Assembly: GCA_947396885.1 (NCBI GenBank)
Contig: OX377205.1
Location: 78,092,969 to 78,156,968 of the forward strand
DNA from: Heligmosomoides polygyrus polygyrus
Lineage: Eukaryota > Nematoda > Chromadorea > Rhabditida > Heligmosomidae
DNA length: 64,000 nucleotides
Direction of reading: 5' to 3'
The notes beneath the pieces are model-generated. The model was not told where the DNA came from. It did not search any database and saw nothing but the letters and a program-made list of their open reading frames with translations. This document shows, in pieces, positions 22,664 to 33,779 of this stretch. The first letter of the stretch is position 1. Each line of letters starts with the position of its first letter. Both the position numbers and the translations under genes were made by a program.

Positions 22664-22683
22664 ACGCTCAGGAGAAGAAGAAG

Positions 22684-22700
22684 ACTCCAGGTGTAACAGT
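22684..22700 (+). repeat. RTE-A target-site duplication, right
   Basis: Exact match to 19521-19537. Confidence 0.95.
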
Positions 22701-22817
22701 CCTTACCATAACTGAAGCGGCCGATAATGAACGAAGTTATGCTCACTTCATGTTAAAAGTCAAGAACGGCGAGAACATTCCCTATAACCCAGTATGCTCC
22801 TCCGTCGTCACATCATT

Positions 22818-23255
22818 TCAACGAACTCCAATAATTTGAAGGTTAAGGCGCATTGCATCCGGAGTGATAGAGCCGTCAGTAGGACATGGTATTTCTTGCT
22901 GCCTTGTTAAGCTCTTCACGAAGTCATATGGCTCTACATATTGGCTGATGTTTCGGTTGAATAGCTTTCCTTGGAGCCTGAAAGATAGGATTACAACCTC
23001 ACCAAGACAACAGAAAGAATAAAGGAGTGCTTGACAAAAGCTGCTCGTTAGGACGAGGCCATGCTCTTGAAGTCCAGGTTCATCATGTATCCAGTTTATA
23101 TTTTGGCTTTGGCCTTCATCAAAGCTTGGAATGTTGAAAACAGATGTCTTTAATGGGTAGCAAGACAAGAGATGTAAGAAATGAAAAAAACCCAATGAGT
23201 TGGAAAGGGCCAGATAGAGGGCTCCCTCTCCCAGAACGTGCTGACTGTCAGACAA
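22818..23255 (-). CDS. Unrecognised 145-codon minus-strand frame
   Basis: The frame begins MSDSQHVLG and ends LNLQIIGVR. The later part (IPSFDEGQSQNINWIHDEPG, then NISQYVEPYDFVKSL) has a normal amino-acid mix. ATCTTTCAG in the middle would be a good nematode splice acceptor, so the true exon could be shorter. No domain is recognised. It may be a host exon, an unknown element, or chance. Confidence 0.2.
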   Translation of the reverse strand: MSDSQHVLGEGALYLALSNSLGFFHFLHLLSCYPLKTSVFNIPSFDEGQSQNINWIHDEPGLQEHGLVLTSSFCQALLYSFCCLGEVVILSFRLQGKLFNRNISQYVEPYDFVKSLTRQQEIPCPTDGSITPDAMRLNLQIIGVR

Positions 23256-23627
23256 TGTTCTTGAACCACTAGAAGACGTTGAAGCCTACAGAGGTAAAGG
23301 TTATTAGGATGGGAGAAGGCGTATTGGTAAGCGTAATCGACTTAGCATTTGTATTCTGTCCTTTTTTCACAGTACATAACCCGAAACGCATCCAACATTC
23401 TGCGTGCCAAAGTCCTTTAACAACATCGATTCGTATGTGGACCCATAGCGTTGTCCCAGTAATTTCAAATTTCGACCACAACCCTTTTCAGAGTGGCGAT
23501 GGACACATGCAATTTTGAATTCACATTATTCTATGGATATGGAATTCAGAGATTCTGAAGGTTTCTTGGCTCTCAGACAATTCTGGATATTCTCTGGTTA
23601 GGCTTCCGCCCCGGTCCATGATGGAAG
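23256..23627. other. No recognised feature
   Basis: Unannotated sequence between the frame above and SINE-A. Short frames on both strands, none convincing. Confidence 0.35.
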
Positions 23628-23844
23628 GACGAGTATAGCACAGTCGGAGGAGGCATCGGCTTGCATGCACCCCGAATTGATTCACGTTCGGTGGCTTTCG
23701 TCAGACCAGCCATGTCGTCCCTCCCTCAGTAATCGCTGAATTGGTGCTAGACTAGTCTGAGGAGGATAGTACACTGACTTATCCATCGGCTACCCCTCGA
23801 AATCACCGTATTGACCGAATACGCATTAAAATTGCCTCCGGAGC
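23628..23844 (+). mobile_element. SINE-A copy, 3' truncated
   Basis: TATAGCACAGTCGGAGGAGG gives the clearest A box of the family here. The body runs to AATTGCCTCCGG, where it meets the reversed RTE fragment. Confidence 0.75.
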
Positions 23845-23847
23845 CGC

Positions 23848-24170
23848 TGGCGTTGTGCAGGGGGTGGGTCTTCTCGTCTCCGTCAGTCCGATGACGCCAT
23901 ACTTGATCTTTTTGATTTGCACCATCAGGGCCACGACGGATGCTTCCAGTGCGAGTGTGCGGGCGTTGTAAGTACAGATCGTTATACAGTCCTCAATTTG
24001 CCTGGTTAAGCCCTGAGATTTTAGCAGCCTCTCCGTACTCATCCTTCTCATCGCTGCAGAATTTGGGGCTCTTTCGGGGTCAGGAGAATGAGGCCCAGCC
24101 AGCCAAAAGGACCGGGCGAGACAATTAAGACTGCCTCGAATCGCCTTACATGTACTCCACGTCTGCAAGT
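23848..24170 (-). pseudogene. RTE endonuclease N-terminus fragment, reverse
   Basis: The minus-strand translation contains ITICTYNARTLALEASVV, then IKKIKYGVIGLTETRR, the first two endonuclease blocks of nematode RTE elements (catalytic Asn and Glu both present). It stops right after ETRR, and the rest of the element is absent. Upstream residues (RRMSTERLLKSQGLTRQIED) match the plus-strand copy at 2090-2275. Confidence 0.75.
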
Positions 24171-24589
24171 GTAAACTTTAGCCGCCCGACACAGATACAA
24201 TCCGCACAGTCACGGACACATCCGGGCACACTGCGCACGAACATGCCGCTCCCACGCACAAGGAACGCGTCGACCCGACACAGCAGGAGCAAGGAGTCCA
24301 TCCCCTGCATCCCACCTGCGTCTCTGGGCAGTATACGGTCGCATTTGGTTCGCGTTGCATTCCCCTATCCACTACCCGGGGACGCGCTGATCATTTTGCC
24401 GGGGTGACATCAATCCGAATTCGAGTAAGCTCTTCAATTAACCCAAATGCGGAACAGAATTTCTTTAGTACACGGGTTAACTCTGTTGTTTCCTCTGTTC
24501 TCAAGCCCGCTTCAGGCCGTAACCGGTTCACCAGGATTTTTTTCCATTTCTAAAACGCCCTCAGCAAAAGCGAACTTCATGCGGTGCCC
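24171..24589. other. No recognised feature
   Basis: C-rich stretch and LINE flank. No motif. Confidence 0.35.
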
Positions 24590-26018
24590 TGTGTTGGATA
24601 CCCTACAGGAGCACATATAGGTCTTGGGGTAAGTTCGCTTACGCCCCATGTCACACGCTGCATCTCCCCAATGAACTTTTGCAGCATTTATACGGACGAC
24701 ACCAAATTATTTACAGTTAATGATTGCCAAAAACTTCAAGAAGGAATATATGCTGTTGAAAAGTGGTCAAACTCATGGTCATTAAGTATTTCAATTCAAA
24801 AAACTTCTATCATAAGAATAGGACGACATCATCCAAACATTTCGTTTTCATTGAGAGGAACTACACTAAATTGTGCCAACCAGATACGTGATTTAGGAAT
24901 TGTTTACGACAGTGGTCTCAATTTCGACAATTACATTCACGATATTGCAAGAAAAGCTTCAGGAAACTCAAACTTTATTTTAAGAGCATTCAATATAAGG
25001 GACGTTTCCTTACTTTTCAAGCTTTTTAAATTATATGTTAGGCCAATATTAGAATACTGCTCACCAATTTGGTCGCCACAAAAAAGTAGCTTGATTACAG
25101 ATATTGAAAAGGTTCAACGAAGTTTCACATATCGTTCATTCCGCCGTTGCGGGTTAATGGACCTTTCGTACTACGCCGCAACGCCTATCCCAACTTGGCG
25201 CTGATTCTTTAGAATTCAGAAGAAAAATTACGGATCTTGCAACAATATACAAATTGACTACAAATTAGATCAGTCTCAGTATCTCTGATCTGTTTGAAAT
25301 TTCTCGGACAATGGCATCAACAGAGGACATCCATATCGGATACCCATACCTGATAAACCCAATACGACTCAGTACAAAAACTCGTTCCTCGTAAGAAGCG
25401 CAAATCTATGGAACAGTTTACACAACGACCTTTTCATATACAGAAACTCCCATGCATTCCAGACTCATCTCTCCCTCATTTTAAGACAATTTTTTCTAGT
25501 TAGTACAGCATTCTTCGTCTTCACAACCACTATCATAAACAATTCCTAAGTCACTTCACAACTATAATTTAAGAATTTTGTTATATCGAAGTGCTAATTA
25601 CTGTAATCATAACATTGAGACTTTTCTGCATGGCTTCTGATATATCTCCATGTTCAAATAGATAAAGATCGACATACTTATATATGAATATGTATATTAT
25701 TGTATCTCTTATCACAAGCGAAGAACTATTCGCCATATCTTATTGTCAACTATGGTTAGAAGTATTATATGGATCCCTTATCACAAACCAAGAACTGCGC
25801 GTCATATCTCCTCAACAAGTATGATTATCTCTTGTCCAAGCCAAGAACTGCATCAAGCTAAGAACTACGTCAAGCCAAGAACTAGCCTAACTTCGCCATC
25901 AAGCCAAGAACTACGTCAAGCCAAGAACTACACCAAGCCAAGAACTATACCTAACTTCGTCACCCATCTATACTGTCAACTTCAATTGGCACAATAAATG
26001 TTTAAATGTTAAAAAAAA
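24590..26018 (+). pseudogene. CR1-like LINE, 3' part with reverse-transcriptase core
   Basis: The translation gives IYTDDTKLF (variant of the YADD catalytic box), IRDLGIVYDSGLNF, LYVRPILEYCSPIW, VQRSFTYRSFRRCGL, and after frameshifts ADSLEFRRKITDLATIYKL and SANLWNSLHNDLF. This is the second half of a CR1/Jockey-type reverse transcriptase through to its end near 25550. The 3' UTR contains a minisatellite, then AATAAA at 25994 and a run of A, consistent with a copied polyadenylated RNA. There is no endonuclease or first RT half. Confidence 0.8.
25836..25950 (+). repeat. 17-18-bp minisatellite
   Basis: About six variable units of AAGCCAAGAACTACGTC in the 3' UTR of the CR1-like element. Frames through it translate as repeats of AKNY and SQEL and are not genes. 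Confidence 0.85.
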
Positions 26019-26177
26019 CTCACGATCAGCTCTGATTACGTAGCACCTTCTTCTCCATACGGACACAGTGAACGTTTAGATACGCGCACAGGTGTCGTGT
26101 AGTCCGATGTCGTATTAAGAAACGAGCACCACATGATTTATGTTAGCAGGTGGATTTTTCACCACTCGCCTAGCTGG

Positions 26178-26388
26178 TCGGGGCCCATGCCCCATCCCTC
26201 GATGTCACCGAAGTGGTGACATGTATTTCTGGGATAAATAGAGCACAGCTTTGTCTACCGAGTGGTTGGAAATCATTGCACTCCGCAAAATTCTTCAACT
26301 GGCGTCCAAGGCATTTCGTATAAGTAGAATGCATGACGCATTCCAAAAAGTGGCACCAACTCCAACCATTATCCCTTCCTTATGCATT
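26178..26388 (+). mobile_element. SINE-A fragment
   Basis: A diverged 3' two-thirds: CCCCATCCCTCGATGTCACC, AGTAGAATGCATGACGCATT and ATTATCCCTTCC. Confidence 0.65.
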
Positions 26389-28301
26389 AAACTAGCTGAT
26401 TCGTCCAGAATACACCTAAGGCTGCCTGCACGGCAGTGTTAAAAGCGTCGGAAACGAAAGGAAGAACAAAACTGAATTTGTGTACGCTCTGGGCTGCAGC
26501 ATCGATACCTCCTGTCGGATGTTCCCACTATAGGTGTTGTATCCCACCATTATTTAGATAATCCGTTGGGGAAGCAATCTGACATTCTGAATCTAAGGAG
26601 ACCAACTTGTTTTGAGTAGTAGAGGAAGCCATCATGGAGTTCGCGACAGGCTCTTAGTGACAACCATCTTCGTTTTGCATAGCTTAGAAGTTCCCCACGG
26701 ACTGTTTAACAACGCGCAAGGGCTACTAACCTCCAACTCTCTCTAACAAATGTGTGGGTGAACTCTGGATGGCGACTGATGATTTATTGACTTAAAGTTC
26801 TGGAAAATGTCACTACCTGCTGAACAAGAAAAATGCAGAATAACTTCGCCACTAAAATATTATGTACTGCTGCAAGTTTCTTTTCGACGTCATGCAGAGC
26901 AAATAAGGATAAGGTGTAGAACCTGCCCTCAGGCACCTACGACCTTGTACACTCTTCATGGTCGTCTTGACCGTAAAAACTCTACCTAGCTCATCATATA
27001 CATTTCTCTGACATCAGGAAGGGGTCCGCATAGCTATAATGCAGTCGTCATATATTCGCATCGTTAAGCAGTCTAGGTGATGACTGGAAACCTTCAGGGC
27101 ATTTTCCAACGTGACCTTCTAAGCCTTCTTCCACCTCCGCTGTAGGCGCGTCACCGATATCGATGAGGTCAGAGAGGCGCTGGACGACTTCTTCAGGTCG
27201 AAACCGACAACATTTTATAAAGATGGAATCCATTCAATCCGCGAAAAGTGGAAGAACGCCACCGGCAATAACGGCAATTACTTCGTTTTAGTCAATTCTT
27301 GTTCGTTTGCTTGTAATGCTATTTTTTGCTGGAAGGCAAATTTTGTTGCAAAATTTATGACTCAACCTAACACGTACATAGAATTCTCATAGGAAAACGG
27401 CATTTTCGCTTATTTTGCTGACTTTCCCCTGCTGTTCCTATTTCCGGTGGCGAGAGAGGAGCAAGGATGAGGAAACTGTAGCCAAACTAAGATCAGATCA
27501 AAACGTGTATTCCTTCCAATGCTCCTTTCCAATAAAAAAGAGAAATTACAAACTTTTCCAACCGGAGGTGAAAATCTCGAGTTCAGCTTCAAGTGTTGTA
27601 ATAACGGATTCGTGATCTCTAATTTTATTTTTTTTTGTTTATGTCAGCACTTTTCGTGACGTTTTGATTCTGCCAGTACCATCCCCTTCTCGTGAAATAA
27701 GCAACTAAATAAATAGAGAGAAACAACCGTAGACTTCTCAGAAGCTGGAAAGGGAAAGTATTGAGATGTATTTGGAATAAAAAACGATAACACTGGAAGG
27801 GATACTGATATGCTCGTCCGGATTCCTTCACCAGCAGATGCCAACTGAGTTGCTGAAGCTTTAATAGCAGAACAAATCGAGTAGCTGTTCAGCAGCAAGA
27901 ACTGACATGAGTATTGAGTCCCTATAGAACCTCAGTTCCTCCCTCTCCCTGCACTTCAATAGACCAATCGCCATGCCTATCCGAGCGGACGCTCTTCAAT
28001 GCACAGATAGACGGCGACGGAAGGGTGATTGAATGGATATATTCCAGCCAGCTTCCAGCCACCGTATAGTGCTTTCGACAATTATCGTGAGTCGCCTCGG
28101 TCGCGGTGACACAAAGGCACTCTGCTTGAGCTGAAACTGCGGCTGCAGAACTTTAAGCCTTTTGAAGTTGTACGCTATTCGTCCTTTGAAACGTAGCGTA
28201 GATTCATAACAAGCATTGCCAGGGAAAGAAGTATGCGAAGGAACAGACAGAATTTATGAAAGTAATTGACTTGCTGACAGAGCAAGAAGAGGCAGCAGTT
28301 T
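26389..28301. other. No recognised feature
   Basis: About 1.9 kb with only short frames. A 61-codon minus frame at 27048-27233 (FRPEEVVQRLSDLIDIG) has a natural composition, but no family is recognised. Confidence 0.35.
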
Positions 28302-28590
28302 GGCGCGTGTAGCGCAGCCGGAGGAGTCGCCGATTGTCGCCTGCATCCGATATCAGGTTGCAGGTGCGGATTTCTCACCCAGGCCAATCAAGCCTTCCAT
28401 CCCTCCGGGGTCGGTAAATTGGTACCAGACTTGTCTGGGAGGAGTAAAGCGCTGACTGTTCATCCGCTGGCCACCGCAAGTCATTGTATGGCCAAATATG
28501 CATTCAAATCGCCTCCACGACATCCTGTAGAAATAGAATGCGTGGCACCTTCCAAAAGAGATTGAGTAACGCCGTCTTTTATCTTTTATG
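28302..28590 (+). mobile_element. SINE-A, full-length copy
   Basis: The best A box of the full-length copies (TAGCGCAGCCGG), body as in the reference, tail GCCGTCTTTTATC. No clear target duplication was found. Confidence 0.85.
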
Positions 28591-29117
28591 CTTTAGGCAG
28601 ATTGAGTGGAAGTTTGAAAAAAATTAAACAACTATGAAGGGAAGATTGAGTAAAACTGACTGCACGAAATCAACGAAAAAAAGTAGAATTTGAAAACTAT
28701 GTGCCTGTTGGGTGACTTTTTCATATTCATATCATTCATATCAGATCACATGGACAATTCTAAATTCTACAGACTTTTATTTCTGAAACTAAAAAATTCT
28801 ACATGCCAAAATAAATTGTGAGGTGAGAAATTTGTTTTCACGTGAAAATTGACCATCTACATATCATGTATACTAAACTTGATGCTTTTGAAATTAAATT
28901 GGACGCCTTCAAAATAACAGAGGATTTTTCTGGAAAATCAACGTACATTTTGGATTAAGAAACTCAGTTATGCATCCCCTAAATTTTGTAACATTCCTGC
29001 CCCTAATAAGTGAATGCAGTCCTTCGCGTGTAACTGGTGTTATCTGCTCATATCGGTCCTTTTCAGCTTCTTTTTTTTTCGCCGTTCCTTTTCGAACCTC
29101 ATGTGCTTCGCAAAATA
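28591..29117. other. No recognised feature
   Basis: AT-rich sequence with no recognised element. Confidence 0.4.
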
Positions 29118-29640
29118 CAGGGTGTCTCAAAAAAATGTATACACTGTTTTTTGGAAGGTGACAACTTTGCTCACAATGAAGGTCCTGAAAAAATTAAGGA
29201 CTCATATGAAAGCTTAAGAAAATAGAAATTGTTTGACATATGAGCGGCTTGGATTTCGCCATGTACTCGTCAAAAATTCTGCATTTTACGCTCGACTGAT
29301 TGTGCTTCGCACGATTATTTATTACATTTTCTTCACCAAGTAGCCGCAAGTAGTCGACTGATTTGTGCTTCTTTCAAGATTTAAAACTTAAAACCACACT
29401 ACAGCTTATAGCAGAATACAGGTTGTCCTAAAAAATGCGGGCGCTACTCGAAAGGTTCTAATATTGCTGCTAGGGAAGCTTTTTAAGACGTTTGAGAAGC
29501 GCGGGGTAACGAGATTTCTGTGGTGTGCAAACCGCCAAGATTGCGCCTGCCCCCGCTTGAAATCTTAAATTTCAGGCTCGATTGATTGTGCACGGGCTGA
29601 ATGCTTGTTACAGTCTTATTACTACTTGGCCAGATAAGCC
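29118..29640 (+). mobile_element. Two tandem mariner-type left ends
   Basis: TACAGGGTGTCTCAAAAAAA at about 29118 and TACAGGTTGTCCTAAAAAAT at about 29418 are left terminal repeats of Tc1/mariner type. Downstream of each, GCTCGACTGATTGTGC and GCTCGATTGATTGTGC show the two copies are related. Neither right end was located. Confidence 0.5.
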
Positions 29641-30219
29641 TGTGCTGTGCTTTTTTAACGCTTAGTCAAGTAAACAGCTGCCTACCATAGATCCCAACTG
29701 AAATGAGATACTCGAACGCGGTCACGTCTTCCTGGCACAAAACTACAAGGTGAGCTGGCAGATTTGAAAGTGTCAGTGTGATTTTAGCTGACGGAGAGGG
29801 GGCAATAATCCTAATTGGAGCCACTGCTTCACATCTCGGCAGTTCTGCTTTCAAGTTGATGACAGTGGAAATGAGATCCTCGGACGCAGCTATGGCTTCC
29901 TTTCTTCCCTACAGAACTGCAAGTCCTGGTGATAATTGGATGAGTCGCTTCAAATCAGGGATTTTTCATTGTCTGAGAACAGTCGATGGTCTGGACGCCA
30001 GACGATTGCCGACAGTGATTCTCTACTGACTGTCATCATAGCAGACCCGTCCCAATCTAACTTTGACTTGGTGAAGACCATCCCCTCTAGCCATCGTTGG
30101 CCAATCATAAGAGCATGTTTATTCCAAGAAAATTCGTCAGTAGATTCCGCATGATTGCTTCACCTGACCAGTAGGCCGAATATCTTTTCAACTCATCCCG
30201 CTGTCGCCGTCCTGACTGG

Positions 30220-30800
30220 CTGGAGTCGCTTATTACAGAAGATGGTGCGTGTTGCATGTGTCACACACAATGCCAAGCGTGCATAGACTCCAGCAAAGGA
30301 AAAGCCGCCGCACTTCTCAGAGGCTATCTGCAACCGAAAAGGGAGATCCTGAGTGTTTTCTGAGGCGGTCGCGCCATTGTGTTCTGGGTGCTTCTCCTTC
30401 TGTTGCCAACATCTACAGTTAAGTGTAATGCAACCAACTACAAAAACTTAGCGCTGGGATTCACGTTAAACGCCTAGGTCTCGACAAGGTTTAATTTCTC
30501 CATGACAATGCAAGATCGCATACTTTAAAAATAACCTGCCAAAAGCTTCACCTGTTAGGATTTAAAGTGATTACCCCTCCCCCACTCTCTTCATCAGACC
30601 TTGCCCCAACTGACTACAATTTGTTCCGTTCGCATATAACATGAGATATAAGAAAATGAAAAAGGCTCAATTTGTACTGTACGATCTAACGCTTCGACAG
30701 ATACATATGCCAACGGCAGCCTCTGGTTTCCTTCTTTGGTGAAAAGAAAACCAACATTTTTAAAACAAGTAGTTACGCATTATAAAGAGCGAATCATAGC
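30220..30800 (+). pseudogene. Decayed mariner transposase
   Basis: Broken blocks follow mariner order: ITEDGACC (at the first catalytic Asp region), QPKREIL, NATNYKNLALG, MTMQDRIL (second Asp region), PTDYNLFRS-like (third Asp), and SLVKRKPTFLKQ near the end. Many stops and frameshifts. It may belong with the left end at 29418. Confidence 0.6.
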
Positions 30801-31317
30801 CAATAACACAAAATGATTTCTGAAAAAAAGAACTGGCCTCTTTGAACTATCGGCAGGCTTCCAGAACACCTCGAAAGACCATTTTGGTGATTGGTGACAT
30901 TGGCATGGTTCATAACGGAATTCAGCAGGCAAGCGCGAACAATAGACCAAAAGTTTATTGATTAGATTCTAAGAGGAAAGTATGAAATTTTGTTTGAAAT
31001 CTCCAGCTGTTCTCATTCTGGAACAACGGCATGGTTACCTCTTGTTGTTTTCTCAATAATGTGCCAACACGATCTATATGAATCTATGAAATGAATCCCG
31101 TCCTGGTAAATTGAGTTCGTATTCAACCGAGGGGTGAGTGCAAATAACACGTCGTTAAACACATTCATACAGAATCAGCAGCGCTAGGATTGCCGTATTT
31201 CTCTCGGTTCTATCTGCAAGCATGTCGCATTCACAGTTTCCTCGCCATTATCAAGAGTGCTCTCAGCCTCGACATCACTTGCACAAGAGAATATTAAAAA
31301 AGTAATCATTTTCTGAT
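30801..31317. other. No recognised feature
   Basis: No repeat or motif recognised. Confidence 0.4.
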
Positions 31318-31495
31318 ATCCGGTCCGGATCTCCTTATCCGAATCATCCAATTATCCGGCCCTCGGGAAACTGTCATAATCTGAATCATCCAAAAATCCG
31401 AGGTACTCAAAATCGCCCTTGTCCAAATCATCCAAAAATCCAGTGTTCGCAAAATCGCCGTTATCCGAACCATCCAATTATCCGAAGATATTTGA
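31318..31495. repeat. 42-bp minisatellite, about four units
   Basis: Units share ATCCAAAAATCC or ATCCAATTATCC and AAAATCGCC, spaced 42 bp apart. Because 42 is a multiple of three, a minus-strand frame reads as 14-residue repeats (DFWMI, NWMIRI), which makes it look like a protein. Confidence 0.8.
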
Positions 31496-32534
31496 TCGGA
31501 TCCAATGTATACTGCCCAGCTCTTCACGACAAAAAGGTTTTACCTGAGAGGTCTTCTCACAGCGATATGCCAAGTGTCATAGTTTTTACATCAGTTAACA
31601 TGATTATCCAAGCATAAATTGGCGAAATTCTGGTAATTTGAAAATAGACATCGAGAATGGAAGAAACTTTTGGTCCGACCTAATATGTGGATTACGACCA
31701 ACGAGACATCTTCGCAATGTGTTAACGGTCGGTCTCGATCGTGGGAACATATGTAAATACAAACTAAGAAATAAGTCACAATAAGGCAGCAGGGGAATAC
31801 TGCCTACGAGAAACTGGCAATGTTGAGGCGTAATGCGCAGCAAGTCTGTAACCTTGTTGCCGATGGAAAACAGAATTTACTTTTTCGAAAACGAATTGAT
31901 GGAGGTGCGAAACTGAGCGATGTGGATGTTCTTCCTTCCTTTTTTTTGCTTCGCTCTCGCAAAGCGAAATCATCCAAGCATAAATTATAAGGCGCTGGGG
32001 CTTTTGAGGTCCAACCATAAGAGCACGGAGCACACTTACCCTTTCGAATCGTACAAGTTGTTGAAAGTCTGTTGCCACAAACAACTGCATACAGCACTCT
32101 GTTGAGAGCTATGTTATGAGCATGCTGTGCCAAACGAGGTTGCTAGGTGGATCTTTACAATCCCAGCGTGACGGTTCGAATTCCAGTCCTCAACAGGTAC
32201 TTGACAATGGAACACAGCGTTGCTTGATGTCAGAATGCGGTGCCACATGAGGTTTTTTTCTTGTTAAATCTCATCTGGCACAGCCTACTGACAGCGTATC
32301 TCACCAACTCGAGGTTTCAGGAAGAGAGGAGTTGGGATTCTGAGAAGAGCTCTGATCATGAAGAGTGCAAGTATGAAACGCAATCATGAAACCGTGCACA
32401 CACATCTAAGCCTCAATGTTAAACCGTGATTGGTGGTAGAACTACCAGCTTCTGTACCCAAAATTGAGGCAAATACAGAGAAATAAAGCCCAAACATCAT
32501 TATGGAAACTATGGAAATATCGAGATTGTGGAGC
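31496..32534. other. No recognised feature
   Basis: Overlapping frames of 60-109 codons on both strands, without motifs. Confidence 0.4.
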
Positions 32535-32564
32535 ATGTTAAAACCTCACCGTCTAACTGGAAAA

Positions 32565-32635
32565 GAACAAGATGGCTTACAACATCTGCACGCCTACATC
32601 GGAGGGATCCGCCAAAGACCTTGTATTCTCTTGGT
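32565..32635 (+). pseudogene. RTE N-terminus fragment
   Basis: TACAACATCTGCACG, then GGAGGGATCCGCCAAAGACC, aligns with the endonuclease start of the RTE copies at 2170 and 24000. Very short and broken. Confidence 0.4.
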
Positions 32636-32664
32636 AACCTGAGGCTGGATTCATGAACTTCACT

Positions 32665-33080
32665 GAATCCATGAACTTCACACTTTCACCTGTATCACCT
32701 GTCGTCCCGTTAGTCATCGACTTGCACCAGCGGCGTCTACATTCGTCCCTATCGCGTGCCGGAGTGCTCCAACGGATGCTCCTCGCTCGACGGACACGAA
32801 GAGCGTCATATCGGTCGTTCAGGGCTTTCACGAAGAAGTCCGACCAACGCGTTGATGGGCGTCCTGGTGTTCTCTTGACATCCCGCGGAATCCAGTCGGC
32901 AACGGCTTTCGTCCAGCGGGTCCACGAATCGCATTACGTGGCAGGCCCACCTAATTTTCGACGACTTGGCCCATGCGACAGCGTCTCTGATGTTCGAACG
33001 TCGGCGAAGCCCGGAACTCCGGAGGCCTTCTATCACTTGCAGTCGTGTCGCTCCGAGCATCGTCCTCTCGATTCCACGCT
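32665..33080 (-). pseudogene. RTE-B C-terminal end, reverse
   Basis: The minus-strand translation gives [34 protein letters not shown], and in another frame [20 protein letters not shown] and [11 protein letters not shown]. Same family and end as 13820-14410. Frameshifted. An additional short GAAGTTCATG repeat sits behind the 3' end. Confidence 0.8.
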
Positions 33081-33083
33081 CGC

Positions 33084-33440
33084 GGAAGAGTGCATCGCGA
33101 TTACTCAAGAACTGGCACCCTTTGTGGAGCTCTGTGGGTTTTGATCTGCTCGATCTGACCCCCGGGGTACTTAAGTCGGGTCGTCCCTAGGACCACAGCT
33201 CATTCACCCACAATTCCTTCCAACTGCGGGTGTCTGGTGGTCCAACGTCATCCACCTCGAAGGTTAGTTGTATCTCGGTTATCGGATCCTGCCTCTATTT
33301 TCCTTAGGAAAAGTACTCTGCAGTAAGAAATGGTGTTTGGGGGAACAGTTCCACAAGTGTCTCCGACTTGACCAGGCTCTGAGGAAGGCGACGACGCCGA
33401 AACGTCAGCCGTAATAAAGTTGATGACAAGCTTGGTCAAC
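33084..33440 (+). mobile_element. Penelope-like element 3' end
   Basis: It starts inside the last codons of the Penelope ORF (EECIAITQELAPFVELCGF, stop at 33144), the segment that follows the GIY-YIG endonuclease. The 3' UTR carries a hammerhead motif, then GTAATAAAG. Related ends are at 41737-42149 and 55105-55211. Confidence 0.65.
33375..33410 (+). ncRNA. Hammerhead ribozyme motif (Penelope 3' region)
   Basis: All core parts are in order: stem I strand GGCT, CTGAGGA (fits CUGANGA), stem II GGCG/CGCC with loop ACGA, GAAA, a minimal stem III AC/GT, cleavage triplet GTC ending at 33406, then AGCC closing stem I. Stem I is fully Watson-Crick. Penelope-like elements are known to carry such minimal hammerheads. 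Cleavage here is predicted, not shown. Confidence 0.75.
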
Positions 33441-33779
33441 AGTTGAACAATCTCATCTATAGATTGACAACGTTATGCTAAGATTTATTGAAAGCCGAAC
33501 TTGGGCAGAAATTGAAGCGTTACCTGGAATTCATAGAAGTGTAGAGGTAAGTGAATGGTGGCGTAGAATTATGTCAATCAGCGAATACCATATCAATATC
33601 ATTATACCATGAAAACCAAACTTGCTCAACTCTGCCTACTATCCTCTGTTAGTAAACTACGGTTACAATGATGAAGAACAACGTCACCGAATCGGTCAGG
33701 ATGAAGATACATAAAGTAGGACAAAACTGGCATTTTTAAAACTAGAGTCGGGCAATTCCACTCAAACTCCAGGATCGGG
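33441..33779. other. No recognised feature
   Basis: No repeat or coding motif recognised. Confidence 0.35.

Larger units (their letters stand above)
19538..22683 (+). mobile_element. RTE-A, full-length non-LTR retrotransposon
   Basis: A 3146-bp element bracketed by a perfect 17-bp target duplication. In order it holds a tRNA-like 5' head, one long reading frame for an endonuclease plus reverse transcriptase, and a very short 3' end of GAA triplets (GAGAAGAAGAAG). Compactness, one ORF of about 1015 codons, an APE-type endonuclease and a microsatellite-like tail are typical of the RTE clade. Base composition is clearly more GC-rich than the flanks. The perfect duplication indicates recent insertion. 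Confidence 0.95.

Noticed and set aside
25836..25950. CRISPR-like array
   Set aside because: Units are contiguous with no spacers, and the setting is eukaryotic.
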